A stretch of DNA of 64,000 nt from Dehalococcoidia bacterium (GCA_041649635.1 JBAZMV010000002.1:227155-291154), one strand, 5' to 3'. Shown: positions 34,558 to 43,567, counted from the stretch's first letter. The notes: generated by a model from the letters alone, not told the origin. Made by a program: numbers and translations.

Positions 34558-35510
34558 TGCTGGAGCATCTGTGGATGGACGCCGCCGCGCTGGCCCTGGC
34601 TCTAGCGTGGGACCTGGCTCTGGGCGACCCGCCGAACGCGATACACCCCGTTGCAGGTATCGGCAAAATAATCGGACTTCTGGAGCGCATAGCTCCGAAG
34701 GCAAATCGAGTGGCGCAATTCATATATGGCTTATTCGTCGCGCTGATTCTCCCCGCCGTGTTTACCGCCGGAGCGTACTTTCTGGCCCAGTGGCTCAAAG
34801 AGGTGTGGGTTCCTTTATATATCGTCGTCGTAGCGATACTCCTGAAGATGTGCTTCTCGATACGCGGCCTGCAAATCAGCGCCAACGACGTGCGTATCAG
34901 TCTGGAAAAGAGCGATTCCCCGGAAGCTGCCAAGAACCTGTCCGCAATGGTCAGCCGCGATACAAAACAGTTGACTCCGGAGCAGTCGGCATCGGCGGCT
35001 ATCGAGTCCGTGGCGGAGAACACAACGGACAGCTTCGTAGCGCCGTGGTTATATTTTGCGATATTCGGGCTGGCGGGAGCGGTTGCATATAGAACAGTGA
35101 ACACGCTGGATGCGATGATCGGCTATCACGGAAAATACGAATATCTGGGCAAGGCCTCGGCGCGGCTGGACGATCTGCTGAACCTGGTTCCGGCGCGCAT
35201 CGCTGCGCTCATGATAGCCGCGGTGAGCCTGTTTACAAAAGACAATATAAAACATTCATTGAAGACCCTATTTAAAGAGGGGCATCACACAGAAAGCCCC
35301 AACGCGGGGCTGACCATGGCGGCAATGGCCGGGGCGCTGGGCGTTAAGCTGGAGAAGGCGGGGCATTATGTGCTCGGGGCGGGGTTGAGGCCGCCTACGC
35401 CCGCCGATATTACGAGGTCGATTCGAATCATGAAATGGGTCGCCGCTTGCGGCGTATTGCTGGCATTCATATTGATATCAATTCATCACACATTCTTCGA
35501 CTGTGTTTGA
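34557..35510 (+). CDS. cbiB: adenosylcobinamide-phosphate synthase
   Basis: About 317 residues, integral membrane protein of the CbiB/CobD family; it attaches aminopropanol phosphate to adenosylcobyrate. Motifs: LALGDPPNAIHPVAGIGKII, SRDTKQLT, SVAENTTDSFVAPWLYF and NTLDAMIGYHGKYEYLGKASARLDDLLNLVPAR. The ATG at 34557 overlaps the cobS stop; an alternative ATG lies at 34539 inside cobS. Confidence 0.93.
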   Translation: MLEHLWMDAAALALALAWDLALGDPPNAIHPVAGIGKIIGLLERIAPKANRVAQFIYGLFVALILPAVFTAGAYFLAQWLKEVWVPLYIVVVAILLKMCFSIRGLQISANDVRISLEKSDSPEAAKNLSAMVSRDTKQLTPEQSASAAIESVAENTTDSFVAPWLYFAIFGLAGAVAYRTVNTLDAMIGYHGKYEYLGKASARLDDLLNLVPARIAALMIAAVSLFTKDNIKHSLKTLFKEGHHTESPNAGLTMAAMAGALGVKLEKAGHYVLGAGLRPPTPADITRSIRIMKWVAACGVLLAFILISIHHTFFDCV

Positions 35511-35521
35511 CATAAGTTGGC

Positions 35522-35541
35522 GGGCTTGATTAATCAAGCCC
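35522..35541. repeat. 20-bp perfect palindrome in intergenic repeat
   Basis: GGGCTTGATTAATCAAGCCC, flanked by G-rich and CCTAC sequence, between cbiB and cobD. It resembles small GC-rich palindromic intergenic repeats common in many bacterial genomes. Transcription of the operon passes through it. Confidence 0.6.
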
Positions 35542-35593
35542 CTACACAAATTACTTTAAGGGGTGAGATTGCCTAACCAGCGGGTACAAACCG

Positions 35594-36700
35594 ATGAAAA
35601 GATATAAAATGACGAATAAAAAAAATAAATCGATGCCGAGGCCGGTGCACGGCAGCATCACACCGGCGGAACTGCGCGAACTGGGATTAAGCATCGATGA
35701 CGTCATCGATTTCAGCTCCAATATCAACCCGCTCGGGATGCCTTCGCACATGAAGGAATCTATAGCCGATACCGACATATCGCGCTACCCCGACCCGGAT
35801 TGTCTGGAACTGCGGGAAGCCATATCTAGTAAAACAGGCATGGACGTGGCGTCGATTCTCGTAGGCAACGGCTCGACAGAGATTATCCATCTTATCGCGC
35901 GAACATTTCTGAAGAAGGACGGCGATGCGGTTATTTTGTCGCCAACGTATGGCGAGTACGAGACGGCTTGCCGACTGGCCGGGGTTGAGCCTGTATTTAT
36001 CAAAGCTGAAGAGAAGAACCAATTTCGCTGGAGCATCCCGAGCGTATGCAAGCGAATAGATTCGATTAAGCCTCGCATCGTCTTTCTGTGCAATCCGAAT
36101 AATCCCACAGGCGTCCTGCTGAAAAGTGCCGATGTCGTGAAAATCGCCGCGTCAGCAGCTCCCGGCCTGCTTATAATCGACGAGGCGTATATGCCCTTTG
36201 CAGACGATTCGTGGGATGCCACTTCACTGCTCGAAAAAGGAAATGTCGTCGTCATGCGCTCAATGACCAAGGACTACGCGGTGGCGGGTATACGTCTCGG
36301 CTACATTATTGCGTCATCGGATGTGATCGAGAGATTGAAATGCTATCAGCCGTTCTGGAGTGTCAACGCCATCGCGCAGGCTCTGGGCCTCGAAGCAGTC
36401 AACGACGACAAGCATATCGTGAAGGCAAAGAAGGTTGTCGTAAAGGCTAGATCATACCTTTTAAAGTCGATCGAAGATACAGGTTTAGATGTAATTCCAA
36501 CCAGCACCAACTTCATTCTGATACAAGTCGGCGATGCGAAAGCCGTGCGGCGTGAACTGCTGAAATACGGGATCTGCGTGCGTGACTGCACCTCATTCGG
36601 ATTGCCGCAATACATTCGCATAGTAGCACAGCCGCTGCCCGCATGCCGTAAGTTCGTCGAGGCATTGCGTTTGGTAATAAATGAAAGAATCGGGAAATAG
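35594..36700 (+). CDS. cobD: L-threonine-O-3-phosphate decarboxylase / histidinol-phosphate-aminotransferase-like enzyme
   Basis: 368 residues, PLP-dependent fold type I. It should supply (R)-1-amino-2-propanol phosphate for the nucleotide loop. Key segments: DFSSNINPLGMP, ILVGNGSTEIIHL, LCNPNNPTGVLL, IIDEAYMPF and the PLP Lys in SMTKDYAVAGIRLGY. Symbol follows the Salmonella naming. Operon context favours the B12 role over HisC; there is no extra C-terminal zinc domain. Confidence 0.88.
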   Translation: MKRYKMTNKKNKSMPRPVHGSITPAELRELGLSIDDVIDFSSNINPLGMPSHMKESIADTDISRYPDPDCLELREAISSKTGMDVASILVGNGSTEIIHLIARTFLKKDGDAVILSPTYGEYETACRLAGVEPVFIKAEEKNQFRWSIPSVCKRIDSIKPRIVFLCNPNNPTGVLLKSADVVKIAASAAPGLLIIDEAYMPFADDSWDATSLLEKGNVVVMRSMTKDYAVAGIRLGYIIASSDVIERLKCYQPFWSVNAIAQALGLEAVNDDKHIVKAKKVVVKARSYLLKSIEDTGLDVIPTSTNFILIQVGDAKAVRRELLKYGICVRDCTSFGLPQYIRIVAQPLPACRKFVEALRLVINERIGK

Positions 36701-36710
36701 GAGTCGATTT

Positions 36711-37388
36711 ATGGAACAGGCATTCGTATCATGGAGCGGGGGCAAGGACGGGTGTATGGCGCTCCATCTGGCATCCAGCAAAGGCCTTAAGATTCGCTAC
36801 CTGCTGAACATGGTGACCGAGGACGGCAAGTCTTCGTGGAGCCACGGCATGGCGGCAAAATGGCTCGATATGCAGTCCAAAGCTATCGGCATACCGCTGG
36901 TGCAAAAAAGGACGAAGCATGCCGACTACGAGGCCGCGTTCAAACAAACTATGGTCAAGTTCAAGAGCGAGGGCATAACAGCCGGAGTTTTCGGCGACAT
37001 AGATTTTAACGCGCATAAAGAATGGATCGACAGGGTCTGCGCCGCGGGCGGCATCACGCCTCATCTGCCGCTGTGGCTGATGGACCAGGATAAGATAATG
37101 AAGGACTTCGTCGATCTCGGGTTCAAAACGGTGGTGGTGTCGGCCGACGCCGAGCTCCTGGGCGAAAGCTGGGCCGGGCGCGTCATCGACCGCGAATTCA
37201 TATCCGATCTCAAAAAGCTCAAGAACATCACTCCGTGCGGCGAATCCGGCGAGTACCACACGCTGGTCATCGACGGTCCCATTTTTAAGAAGCGGTTGGA
37301 AATAGTCGAGGCCAACAAGGTTCTAAAGGATAAGCGCTGGTTCTACGAGATAACAAAGTGCGAGTTAAGGCCTAAGAGGAAAGAGTAG
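36711..37388 (+). CDS. DPH6-like ATP-pyrophosphatase (diphthine-ammonia-ligase family) in the B12 operon
   Basis: About 225 residues. The N-type ATP-pyrophosphatase loop SWSGGKDGCMALHLA is at the start. DIDFNAHKEWIDRVC, LPLWLMDQDKIMKDFVDLGFKTVVVSA and the late CGESGEYHTLVIDGP are characteristic of the DPH6 / TIGR00290-like family. In archaea and eukaryotes the family amidates diphthine, but bacteria have no diphthamide. AGGAG at 36699-36703 sets the start at 36711, so the frame from 36681 is rejected. TAGTG overlap with cobQ. A role in amidating a corrinoid or lower-ligand intermediate is inference. Confidence 0.8.
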   Translation: MEQAFVSWSGGKDGCMALHLASSKGLKIRYLLNMVTEDGKSSWSHGMAAKWLDMQSKAIGIPLVQKRTKHADYEAAFKQTMVKFKSEGITAGVFGDIDFNAHKEWIDRVCAAGGITPHLPLWLMDQDKIMKDFVDLGFKTVVVSADAELLGESWAGRVIDREFISDLKKLKNITPCGESGEYHTLVIDGPIFKKRLEIVEANKVLKDKRWFYEITKCELRPKRKE

Positions 37389-38959
37389 TGACAGCTAAAG
37401 TTCTCATGATACAGGGCACGGGCTCTTCGGTAGGTAAGAGCATACTCGTAGCCGCGTTGTGCCGCATATTCCGGCAGGACGGCTTCAGTGTCGCTCCATA
37501 TAAATCGCAGAACATGTCGCTGAACTCGTACGTGACGCGCGACGGCGGCGAGATGGGCCGGGCGCAAGTGGTACAAGCGGAGGCGGCGGGCATCGAGCCG
37601 TCGGTTGATATGAACCCGATTCTATTGAAGCCCGAGGCTGATGCCAGAAGCCAGGTGGTGCTGATGGGCAAGCCGTGGAAGACCGTTCCCGCCGGCGAAT
37701 ACTACCTCCAGACGACAGAATTGCTCAAAGCCGCCGAGGAATCGTTGAACCGGTTGCGCTCGCAATACGACATCGTAGTCATCGAGGGTGCGGGAAGCCC
37801 GGCGGAGATCAACCTCAAGCGGCGCGAGATCGTGAATATGCGCATCGCGAAGATGGCCGACGCGCCGGTGCTGCTGGTAGGAGATATCGACAAGGGAGGC
37901 GTATTCGCGCAGCTGGTGGGGACGCTGGCACTGCTAGACGAGGACGAGAAGCGATACGTCAAAGGCTTCATCATCAACAAATTCCGCGGCGACGTATCCT
38001 TGCTCAAACCCGGCCTCGATGAGCTTGAGGGCATCACGTCTCTGCCTGTCGTCGGCGTCGTTCCATACTACCACGACATCTTCATCGACGAGGAGGACTC
38101 GGTGCGCCGCGACACGCCGGAAAATACATCGACCGATATAGATATCACCGTCGTCCATTTTCCGCATATATCGAACTCGACCGACTTCGAGCCGCTGCAG
38201 TGTGAGCAGGGCGTTACCGTGCGCTACATAAGACATGTAAAAGACATCGGTCATCCCGATTTAATTATCCTGCCCGGCAGCAAGAGCACCATTTCTGACC
38301 TTGAACGTATCAAGAATACCGGTATCGCCGACGACATCGTGCGCAGCGCAAATTCAGGTGTTCCGATAATCGGCATTTGCGGCGGTTTCCAGATGCTGGG
38401 CAGAAGGATCAAGGACCCCTATCACACCGAGTCAGAACATAATTCAATTGAAGGGCTGGGATTGCTCGATGTTGTAACGACGTTCGCTAAACGCAAGACC
38501 ACGTGGCAGGTGCGTGCCGTCTGCAACAGCAAGCGCGGTATCCTCGGCGATATCAGGGGCGAGATAATAAGCGGATACGAGATACATATGGGACGGACGC
38601 TCGCCGATAACGTTTCGCCTGCTTTCAGAATTACACAGCGCGGTGAACGAAGGTCGAACCATCTGGATGGCGCGACGAACGGCGACGGCAGCATCGTCGG
38701 CACATACATACACGGCCTTTTCGAGAACGAATCTATAAGGCGATGCCTGTTATCGAACCTGCGCAGAGCAAAAGGAGTCGACGGCGATACACGGACATTC
38801 ACACTTTCCAAAGGTTCGGAATACGACAAGTTAGCGGACCACGTTCGGAACAGCCTGGATATGGATATGGTCTACAAGATCGCAGGTATAAATAGACCAT
38901 CGAAACAGAGGTGCAGGAAACTTCCTGCCAGGGGAACTGGGGGTGTCCCCCAGATTTAG
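37388..38959 (+). CDS. cobQ: cobyric acid synthase
   Basis: 523 residues. CobQ amidates adenosylcobyrinate a,c-diamide at four side chains, using glutamine. N-terminal ATPase-like domain: MIQGTGSSVGKSILVAALCRIF and YKSQNMSLNSYVT. C-terminal class I glutaminase-like domain: LPGSKSTISDL, the nucleophile in IIGICGGFQMLG and YIHGLFEN. GTG start. The last 15-18 codons come from an intergenic repeat (38903-38991), so the C-terminal tail is not a family feature. The CbiA step is not encoded here. Confidence 0.95.
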   Translation: MTAKVLMIQGTGSSVGKSILVAALCRIFRQDGFSVAPYKSQNMSLNSYVTRDGGEMGRAQVVQAEAAGIEPSVDMNPILLKPEADARSQVVLMGKPWKTVPAGEYYLQTTELLKAAEESLNRLRSQYDIVVIEGAGSPAEINLKRREIVNMRIAKMADAPVLLVGDIDKGGVFAQLVGTLALLDEDEKRYVKGFIINKFRGDVSLLKPGLDELEGITSLPVVGVVPYYHDIFIDEEDSVRRDTPENTSTDIDITVVHFPHISNSTDFEPLQCEQGVTVRYIRHVKDIGHPDLIILPGSKSTISDLERIKNTGIADDIVRSANSGVPIIGICGGFQMLGRRIKDPYHTESEHNSIEGLGLLDVVTTFAKRKTTWQVRAVCNSKRGILGDIRGEIISGYEIHMGRTLADNVSPAFRITQRGERRSNHLDGATNGDGSIVGTYIHGLFENESIRRCLLSNLRRAKGVDGDTRTFTLSKGSEYDKLADHVRNSLDMDMVYKIAGINRPSKQRCRKLPARGTGGVPQI

Positions 38960-38991
38960 GTTTCCCCCAAGATTGGGGGATATAGGGGGTT
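38903..38991. repeat. three-hairpin intergenic repeat, copy A
   Basis: Starts AAACAGAGGT and holds three consecutive perfect hairpins: GCAGGAA/TTCCTGC, CTGGGGG-TGT-CCCCCAG and TCCCCCAA-GA-TTGGGGGA, then AGGGGGTT. Copy B is at 50634-50733 with the same frame of conserved ends but changed, still-complementary arms. This copy runs into the 3' end of cobQ. Confidence 0.72.
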
Positions 38992-39027
38992 GAGAGTCTT
39001 AACCCTCTAAAAGAAGGAAATAGGAAA

Positions 39028-39558
39028 ATGAATAAGCATTTAGTTCTCATCCTCGGCGGCGTGCGCAGCGGCAAGAGTAGCTACGCCCAGAAGCTTGCTA
39101 GCGAATTCGGAGATCGCATCCTGTTTCTGGCTACAGCCGAGGCCGGGGATGAAGAGATGAAGAGCCGTATCGCCAGACATAAGTCGTCGCGCCCTGAGTC
39201 CTGGCACACCATAGAGGAGCCTCTCGACATATCCTCGGCGCTGCTCAGTGAAACTGGAAATACCGACGTTGTTATCGTCGACTGCATAACGGTCTGGCTC
39301 AGCAACTTGCTGATGCGCGATGAGAAGCTGAGCGAGCAAGAAATGACAGATGCGGTAGATGGGCTGATTTACTCATACGCGCAAGGGGAGGCGACCTATA
39401 TCATCGTCAGCGGCGAGGTGGGGATGGGCATAGTGCCAGAGCATCCGCTGGGGCGTGTCTTCCGCGACTATCTGGGACTGGCCAACCAGCGCCTGGCGGG
39501 GAAGGCCGACCGGGTGGTACTGATGGTGGCGGGGATACCCGTGGACGTGAAGAAATAG
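39028..39558 (+). CDS. cobU: adenosylcobinamide kinase / adenosylcobinamide-phosphate guanylyltransferase
   Basis: 176 residues, the standard length. CobU phosphorylates adenosylcobinamide and transfers GMP to give the CobS substrate. P-loop LILGGVRSGKSSYAQKLA, the RIARHKSSRPESWHTIEEP segment with the guanylylated His, and VDCITVWLSNLLM are all present. Last gene of the corrinoid unit. No alpha-ribazole phosphatase gene is in the run. Confidence 0.95.
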   Translation: MNKHLVLILGGVRSGKSSYAQKLASEFGDRILFLATAEAGDEEMKSRIARHKSSRPESWHTIEEPLDISSALLSETGNTDVVIVDCITVWLSNLLMRDEKLSEQEMTDAVDGLIYSYAQGEATYIIVSGEVGMGIVPEHPLGRVFRDYLGLANQRLAGKADRVVLMVAGIPVDVKK

Positions 39559-39581
39559 CGCCATTTTCTTGATTTGTCTAG

Positions 39582-39587
39582 TATAAT
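39582..39587 (+). promoter_or_regulatory. -10 box TATAAT directly before a start codon
   Basis: TATAAT ends 9 bp before the ATG at 39597, with no visible ribosome site. The message is probably leaderless or nearly so. No good -35 box is seen. Confidence 0.4.
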
Positions 39588-39596
39588 ATAGCAATC

Positions 39597-40346
39597 ATGA
39601 AATCCAACCCGCAGAAAAAAGTTGCTATCGGTGCTCTGGTTGCGGCGTTCATCGGGCTGTTCCTCATGTTCGGCCCGATAGGCTTCGGGTGGCTGGACGG
39701 CTTCGGCGGAGGCTTTGCGCTGGCGGCGTTCGGGCTCCTCATCATGATAACCGGTATCGTCACCGCAGTATTATTCTTCAGGCTGGCAAAACGCTACGAC
39801 CGCATACTCTCCGATAAAAATCCCCTGGCGCGCTGGACATACTCCGACGAAGAATGGCGCGCGTATACCAAGGCCGACTACAAGATAGACAGGAAAAACA
39901 GGTGGACTCTGGTGGGTATCATATCGGCATTCGCCATATTCTTCGGCATACTATTCGCCGTCGTTGATCCCGAGGCCGGGATATATGTGCTGTATACCAT
40001 GCTCGGACTCATCGCGCTCGTATCGCTGACAGCCTTCCTCACCTCGCGGCAGAACTATAGACGCAATGTTAAGCACAAAGGCGAAGCGCTGATCGCAGGG
40101 GACGGCATCATATTGAACGGACAGCTTCACGCATGGAACGTCATCGGCAGCAGACTCGATCGAGTAGATTATTTAGAAGAAACGCCGCCGATGGTCGAGT
40201 TCGAGTATTCGGCGCCCTCGCGCAACGGGCGCGACAGCTATACGGTGCGCGTCCCGATACCGTCAGGGCAGGAAAAGAGCGCTCAAGATATAGTTCAATT
40301 CTTTAAGGATGCGTTGGGACAGTCCGGCCTTGATAGAACCAATTAG
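39597..40346 (+). CDS. membrane protein of unknown function
   Basis: 249 residues. Two N-terminal hydrophobic segments (10-27 and 35-60), a charged cytosolic stretch, two further helices (about 102-120 and 125-142) and a C-terminal soluble region of about 90 residues with WNVIGSRLDRVDY. No family is recognised with confidence; the C-terminal part hints at DUF3592-like proteins. It follows cobU by 38 bp but has its own promoter. Confidence 0.6.
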   Translation: MKSNPQKKVAIGALVAAFIGLFLMFGPIGFGWLDGFGGGFALAAFGLLIMITGIVTAVLFFRLAKRYDRILSDKNPLARWTYSDEEWRAYTKADYKIDRKNRWTLVGIISAFAIFFGILFAVVDPEAGIYVLYTMLGLIALVSLTAFLTSRQNYRRNVKHKGEALIAGDGIILNGQLHAWNVIGSRLDRVDYLEETPPMVEFEYSAPSRNGRDSYTVRVPIPSGQEKSAQDIVQFFKDALGQSGLDRTN

Positions 40347-40422
40347 ACAATCGATTATTCGTCGTATATTGCGCTTGTCGCGCCTACATGTTGTATAATC
40401 TATTCCATCATCGGAGGTAAAC

Positions 40423-41331
40423 ATGGCGGTTGATATCGGGCGGGGCAAGGGAACAGCGGAAGTCACTATCGATTACGAGCACTGCAACTCGTGCGGACTG
40501 TGCGTCAAGGTATGCAAGGGCGCGCCGCTGTATATGGAAGACAGGAATGTCTGTATCGATCAGTCGCGGGTATTCGGCTGCATAGCCTGCGGCCAGTGCG
40601 TCTGCGTCTGCCCGCTGGACTGCATCACAGTAAAAGGCCGCGACTTTTCCTTGGACGATTTAATTGCCGTGCCGGCCAAGGAGAGCAAAGCGACCTACAC
40701 CCAGCTTCTGGCCCTCATGTCGGCCCGCCGCAGCGTGCGCAACTTCAAGGAGCGCGAAGTGGAGCGCCACGTTGTCGAGAACATAGTCGCGGCCGCGTCC
40801 ACAGCTCCCATGGGCATCCCTCCGTCTGATGTCGGTATCCTAGTGTTCCAGGGACGCGATAAGGTCAAGGACTTCCGCAAAGACCTGCTGAATGCGCTCA
40901 AATCCTGGAAACGCATGATGTCCCCGGCGATGATGGCAGGGATGCGACCCTTCGTCGGCAAAGAGAATTACAGTTCATTTAAGGACTTCGTTGTGCCGGC
41001 CATCGACGCCTATATAGAGATGGATAAGAAGGGCGAGGACTGGTTCTTCTACGATGCTCCATTGGCACTTTATTTCTACGGCGGGGCCAACGCCGATCCG
41101 GCGGACCCGTACATAGCCGCCACGTACGCCATGCTGGCGGCGGAATCGCTGGGGCTGGGGAGTTGCATGCTGGGATTCACCGGATACGCGATGAAGTACA
41201 GCAAGAAGCTCAAGAGTAAATACAAGCTATCGAACAGGATTCAGCCGGGCATCTGCGTGATATTCGGCTATCCCGCTTTCAATTATCAGAAGGCTTTGCG
41301 CCGGCGCTTCGCCGAAGTACGGGTTATGTAA
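40423..41331 (+). CDS. ferredoxin-nitroreductase fusion
   Basis: 302 residues. Two 4Fe-4S motifs at the N-terminus (CNSCGLCVKVCKG and CIACGQCVCVCP), then a nitroreductase domain with SARRSVRNFKEREVE, AASTAPMGIPPSDVG and AAESLGLGSCMLGF. Flavin-dependent reductase with an attached ferredoxin electron entry, expected to reduce an unknown substrate. ATCGGAGG ribosome site sets the ATG at 40423. Confidence 0.9.
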   Translation: MAVDIGRGKGTAEVTIDYEHCNSCGLCVKVCKGAPLYMEDRNVCIDQSRVFGCIACGQCVCVCPLDCITVKGRDFSLDDLIAVPAKESKATYTQLLALMSARRSVRNFKEREVERHVVENIVAAASTAPMGIPPSDVGILVFQGRDKVKDFRKDLLNALKSWKRMMSPAMMAGMRPFVGKENYSSFKDFVVPAIDAYIEMDKKGEDWFFYDAPLALYFYGGANADPADPYIAATYAMLAAESLGLGSCMLGFTGYAMKYSKKLKSKYKLSNRIQPGICVIFGYPAFNYQKALRRRFAEVRVM

Positions 41332-41426
41332 TAATAACTATCCCCAATCGATCAACGGCCCACGAGTAACACCTATATTATTTTATTTAAAATTATGCTA
41401 CAATTCTTTTATAAGAGGTATGTGTT

Positions 41427-42605
41427 TTGCCTAATCGAATCAAGAGAGTAGTACTTCCCTTTGCGGCATTAGTCGGACAGCAGGATCTACAGCTAGCACT
41501 TCTACTTAATGCTATAAACCCCGCTCTGATGGGAGTCCTTGTGACGGGAGAAAAGGGCACAGGGAAATCGACCGCGGTAAGGGCGCTAGCCGACCTTCTG
41601 CCGGATATAGAAGTTGTAAGATGCCGGTTCAACTGCAGCCCCAATAACCCGTCCCTGCAATGCAATATCTGCCACGATAAGTTTCTCAAGGGCGAGAAGC
41701 TCGACACGGTTACTCGAAAGACGAAGGTGGTTGAGCTTCCGCTGGGCGCCACGGAAGACAGAGTCGTAGGCACAATCGATATCGAGAAAGCTTTGGGTGA
41801 AGGGATAAAAGCCCTGCAGCCCGGCATACTGGCCGAGGTCAACCAGGGCATCCTTTATATCGATGAAGTTAACCTCCTCGACGATCACCTTGTGGACGTC
41901 CTCCTCGATTCAGCCGCGATGGGCGTGAACACCGTAGAGAGGGAAGGCATTTCCATATCGCACCCGTCAAGGTTCATCCTGGTGGGGACCATGAATCCGG
42001 AGGAGGGGGAGATACGCCCGCAGCTGCTGGATAGATTCGGCCTTTCGGTAAACGTCAAAGGACTCAAAAACCCGAAGGAAAGAATGAAAATCATAAAGCT
42101 TGTGGAGGATTTCGAACAGCATCCCGAATCGGTTGCGAGAAACTATGATAACGAGCAAGCGGAATTAAGACAAAGGATACTGAACGCGAGAGATCTCCTG
42201 AGCCAGGTCGAGATTCCGGCGGATATTTTCACAACGATAATCAACATCTGCATAGAATTTGAGGTGCACGGCCACAGGGCGGATTTCCTCATCGCCAGGA
42301 CCGCCAAGACAATAGCAGCGTATAATCAACGCACGACGGTGAATGAAGAAGACGTGGTGAAAGCCTCCGAGCTAGTGCTTCCGCATAGGATGAGGCGCCT
42401 GCCGTTTGAGGAACCGCAGCCGGTGACGGATAAGGTCAAAAGGATCGTAAGCCAGCGAAAGACTGTCACGCCTGTAGTCTCCGGGGAAAGCCGCGGAGTG
42501 GGAAGGGGCGAGGTCGCGGAGGTGCGCCTCGTTTCCCCGGTGGACTCGCAGCCCAGAATCGTTAATGAAGACCTGGACATTGCCAAAAAAAAAAGCTCAC
42601 CTTAA
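41427..42605 (+). CDS. chlI: ChlI/BchI-type chelatase ATPase, small subunit made by normal translation
   Basis: 392 residues of AAA+ ATPase. Walker A VTGEKGTGKSTAVRALADLLP, then the pre-sensor region LPLGATEDRVVGTIDIEKALGEG, Walker B GILYIDEVNLLDDHLVDVLLD and RFILVGTMNPEEGEIRPQLLDRFG. This is the small subunit of Mg/Co chelatases. The frame continues into a charged linker and stops at a TAA 8 bp after a run of ten A (42585-42594). A ribosome that slips back one base there continues into the VWA domain. No CobN gene is in the window. TTG start with AGAGGT upstream. Confidence 0.88.
   Translation: MPNRIKRVVLPFAALVGQQDLQLALLLNAINPALMGVLVTGEKGTGKSTAVRALADLLPDIEVVRCRFNCSPNNPSLQCNICHDKFLKGEKLDTVTRKTKVVELPLGATEDRVVGTIDIEKALGEGIKALQPGILAEVNQGILYIDEVNLLDDHLVDVLLDSAAMGVNTVEREGISISHPSRFILVGTMNPEEGEIRPQLLDRFGLSVNVKGLKNPKERMKIIKLVEDFEQHPESVARNYDNEQAELRQRILNARDLLSQVEIPADIFTTIINICIEFEVHGHRADFLIARTAKTIAAYNQRTTVNEEDVVKASELVLPHRMRRLPFEEPQPVTDKVKRIVSQRKTVTPVVSGESRGVGRGEVAEVRLVSPVDSQPRIVNEDLDIAKKKSSP
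42585..42603 (+). other. poly-A slippery site, -1 frameshift between ChlI and ChlD parts
   Basis: Ten consecutive A at 42585-42594, ending in AAG. In frame 0 the codons are GCC AAA AAA AAA AGC TCA CCT TAA; in frame -1 translation continues from 42593 (AAG CTC ACC). A hairpin TCCGG / CCGGA lies about 38 bp downstream. Confidence 0.7.
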
Positions 42606-43426
42606 GACCGACGAAAGATAATAAGCCGAGATCCGGTTCAGGCCGGAGAACGCGCACGCTGAGCACCAGCAGTGGCAAATACATAAGAGCCAGGACGCCT
42701 CAAGGAAAAGCCGCCGATATCGCCATCGATGCCACCATAAGAGCGGCGGCGGCCAGAACAGGCACACTGAACATCGGCGAGGACGACTTGCGGGAAAAGA
42801 TAAGGGCCAAGAAGGTCTCCTCCGTTATCATGTTCGTAGTTGACGCATCGGGCTCGATGGCTGCTATAAAGGGCATGACCCTGACCAAGTCTACAGTCTT
42901 GTCGCTTCTTGAGGAATCCTATCAGAAAAGGGACAGGGTAGGGATGATCGCGGTCTCAGGAAACAAGTCTAGGGTTATTTTGTCCCCGACCTCCAGCGTT
43001 CAGCTTGCCGTCAGGCATCTTAAAGAGATACCGACCGAGGGATTGACGCCTCTATCCGACGGCCTTTACAAAGGGTTCCGCATCTTAAAAACGGAGATAT
43101 CCAAGAGGAAAAATATCATACCGATATTAATAGTGGTATCCGACGGCCGGGCCAATGTGCCGATGGAGATCAATATACGCAAGGAAATAACAGCGACCTC
43201 CCGGGAGATAAAAAAACACAACATCCATGTCGTCGTCATCGATACCACGGATAACAGTTTTCCACAGGAAGGGGTCAGCTACAATAAGGACATCGCCGAG
43301 AAAAGCGGCGGCTCATACTTCACACTGGATGAACTGGACTCGGATAAGATTATTAACCTTATAAGGACTGCAACTGTATCGCGTGAGAGCATCGACATTA
43401 ATCTGAAGGCCGTCCAGCATAACTGA
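42593..43426 (+). CDS. chlD: ChlD-type VWA part reached by -1 frameshift (medium chelatase subunit, about 666 residues in all)
   Basis: In the -1 frame the linker reads KLTLRPTKDN then GRRTRTLSTSSGKYIRARTP and DIAIDATIRAAAARTG, the usual junction of ChlD. A VWA domain follows with MIDAS motif VDASGSM and TPLSDGLYK. There is no good start codon in this frame before the linker; an ATG at 42832 would remove the linker. The two parts together match a full ChlD. Intact ATPase and VWA domains argue against decay. Chelatase function for cobalt or magnesium is inferred from family. Confidence 0.75.
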   Translation, partial: KLTLRPTKDNKPRSGSGRRTRTLSTSSGKYIRARTPQGKAADIAIDATIRAAAARTGTLNIGEDDLREKIRAKKVSSVIMFVVDASGSMAAIKGMTLTKSTVLSLLEESYQKRDRVGMIAVSGNKSRVILSPTSSVQLAVRHLKEIPTEGLTPLSDGLYKGFRILKTEISKRKNIIPILIVVSDGRANVPMEINIRKEITATSREIKKHNIHVVVIDTTDNSFPQEGVSYNKDIAEKSGGSYFTLDELDSDKIINLIRTATVSRESIDINLKAVQHN

Positions 43427-43506
43427 GTTTTTATAATCGTAATACACCGCCTTCCGGAATACCTCTCAGCATTAATATCGCTAAGCATTCAAACTACGAA
43501 TATAGC

Positions 43507-43536
43507 TTGACACACGGCAGACCGCGCAAGTATCAT
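43507..43536 (+). promoter_or_regulatory. sigma-70-type promoter for fabF
   Basis: TTGACA at 43507-43512, an 18-bp spacer and TATCAT at 43531-43536, about 32 bp before the fabF ATG. Confidence 0.55.
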
Positions 43537-43567
43537 TCATATGTTTGACAACTAATAGAAGAGTCGT

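Noticed and set aside
42606..42787. Chelatase stop read as a dead gene
   Set aside because: Both parts keep intact motifs and the A-run offers a -1 site, so programmed or tolerated frameshift is preferred over decay.
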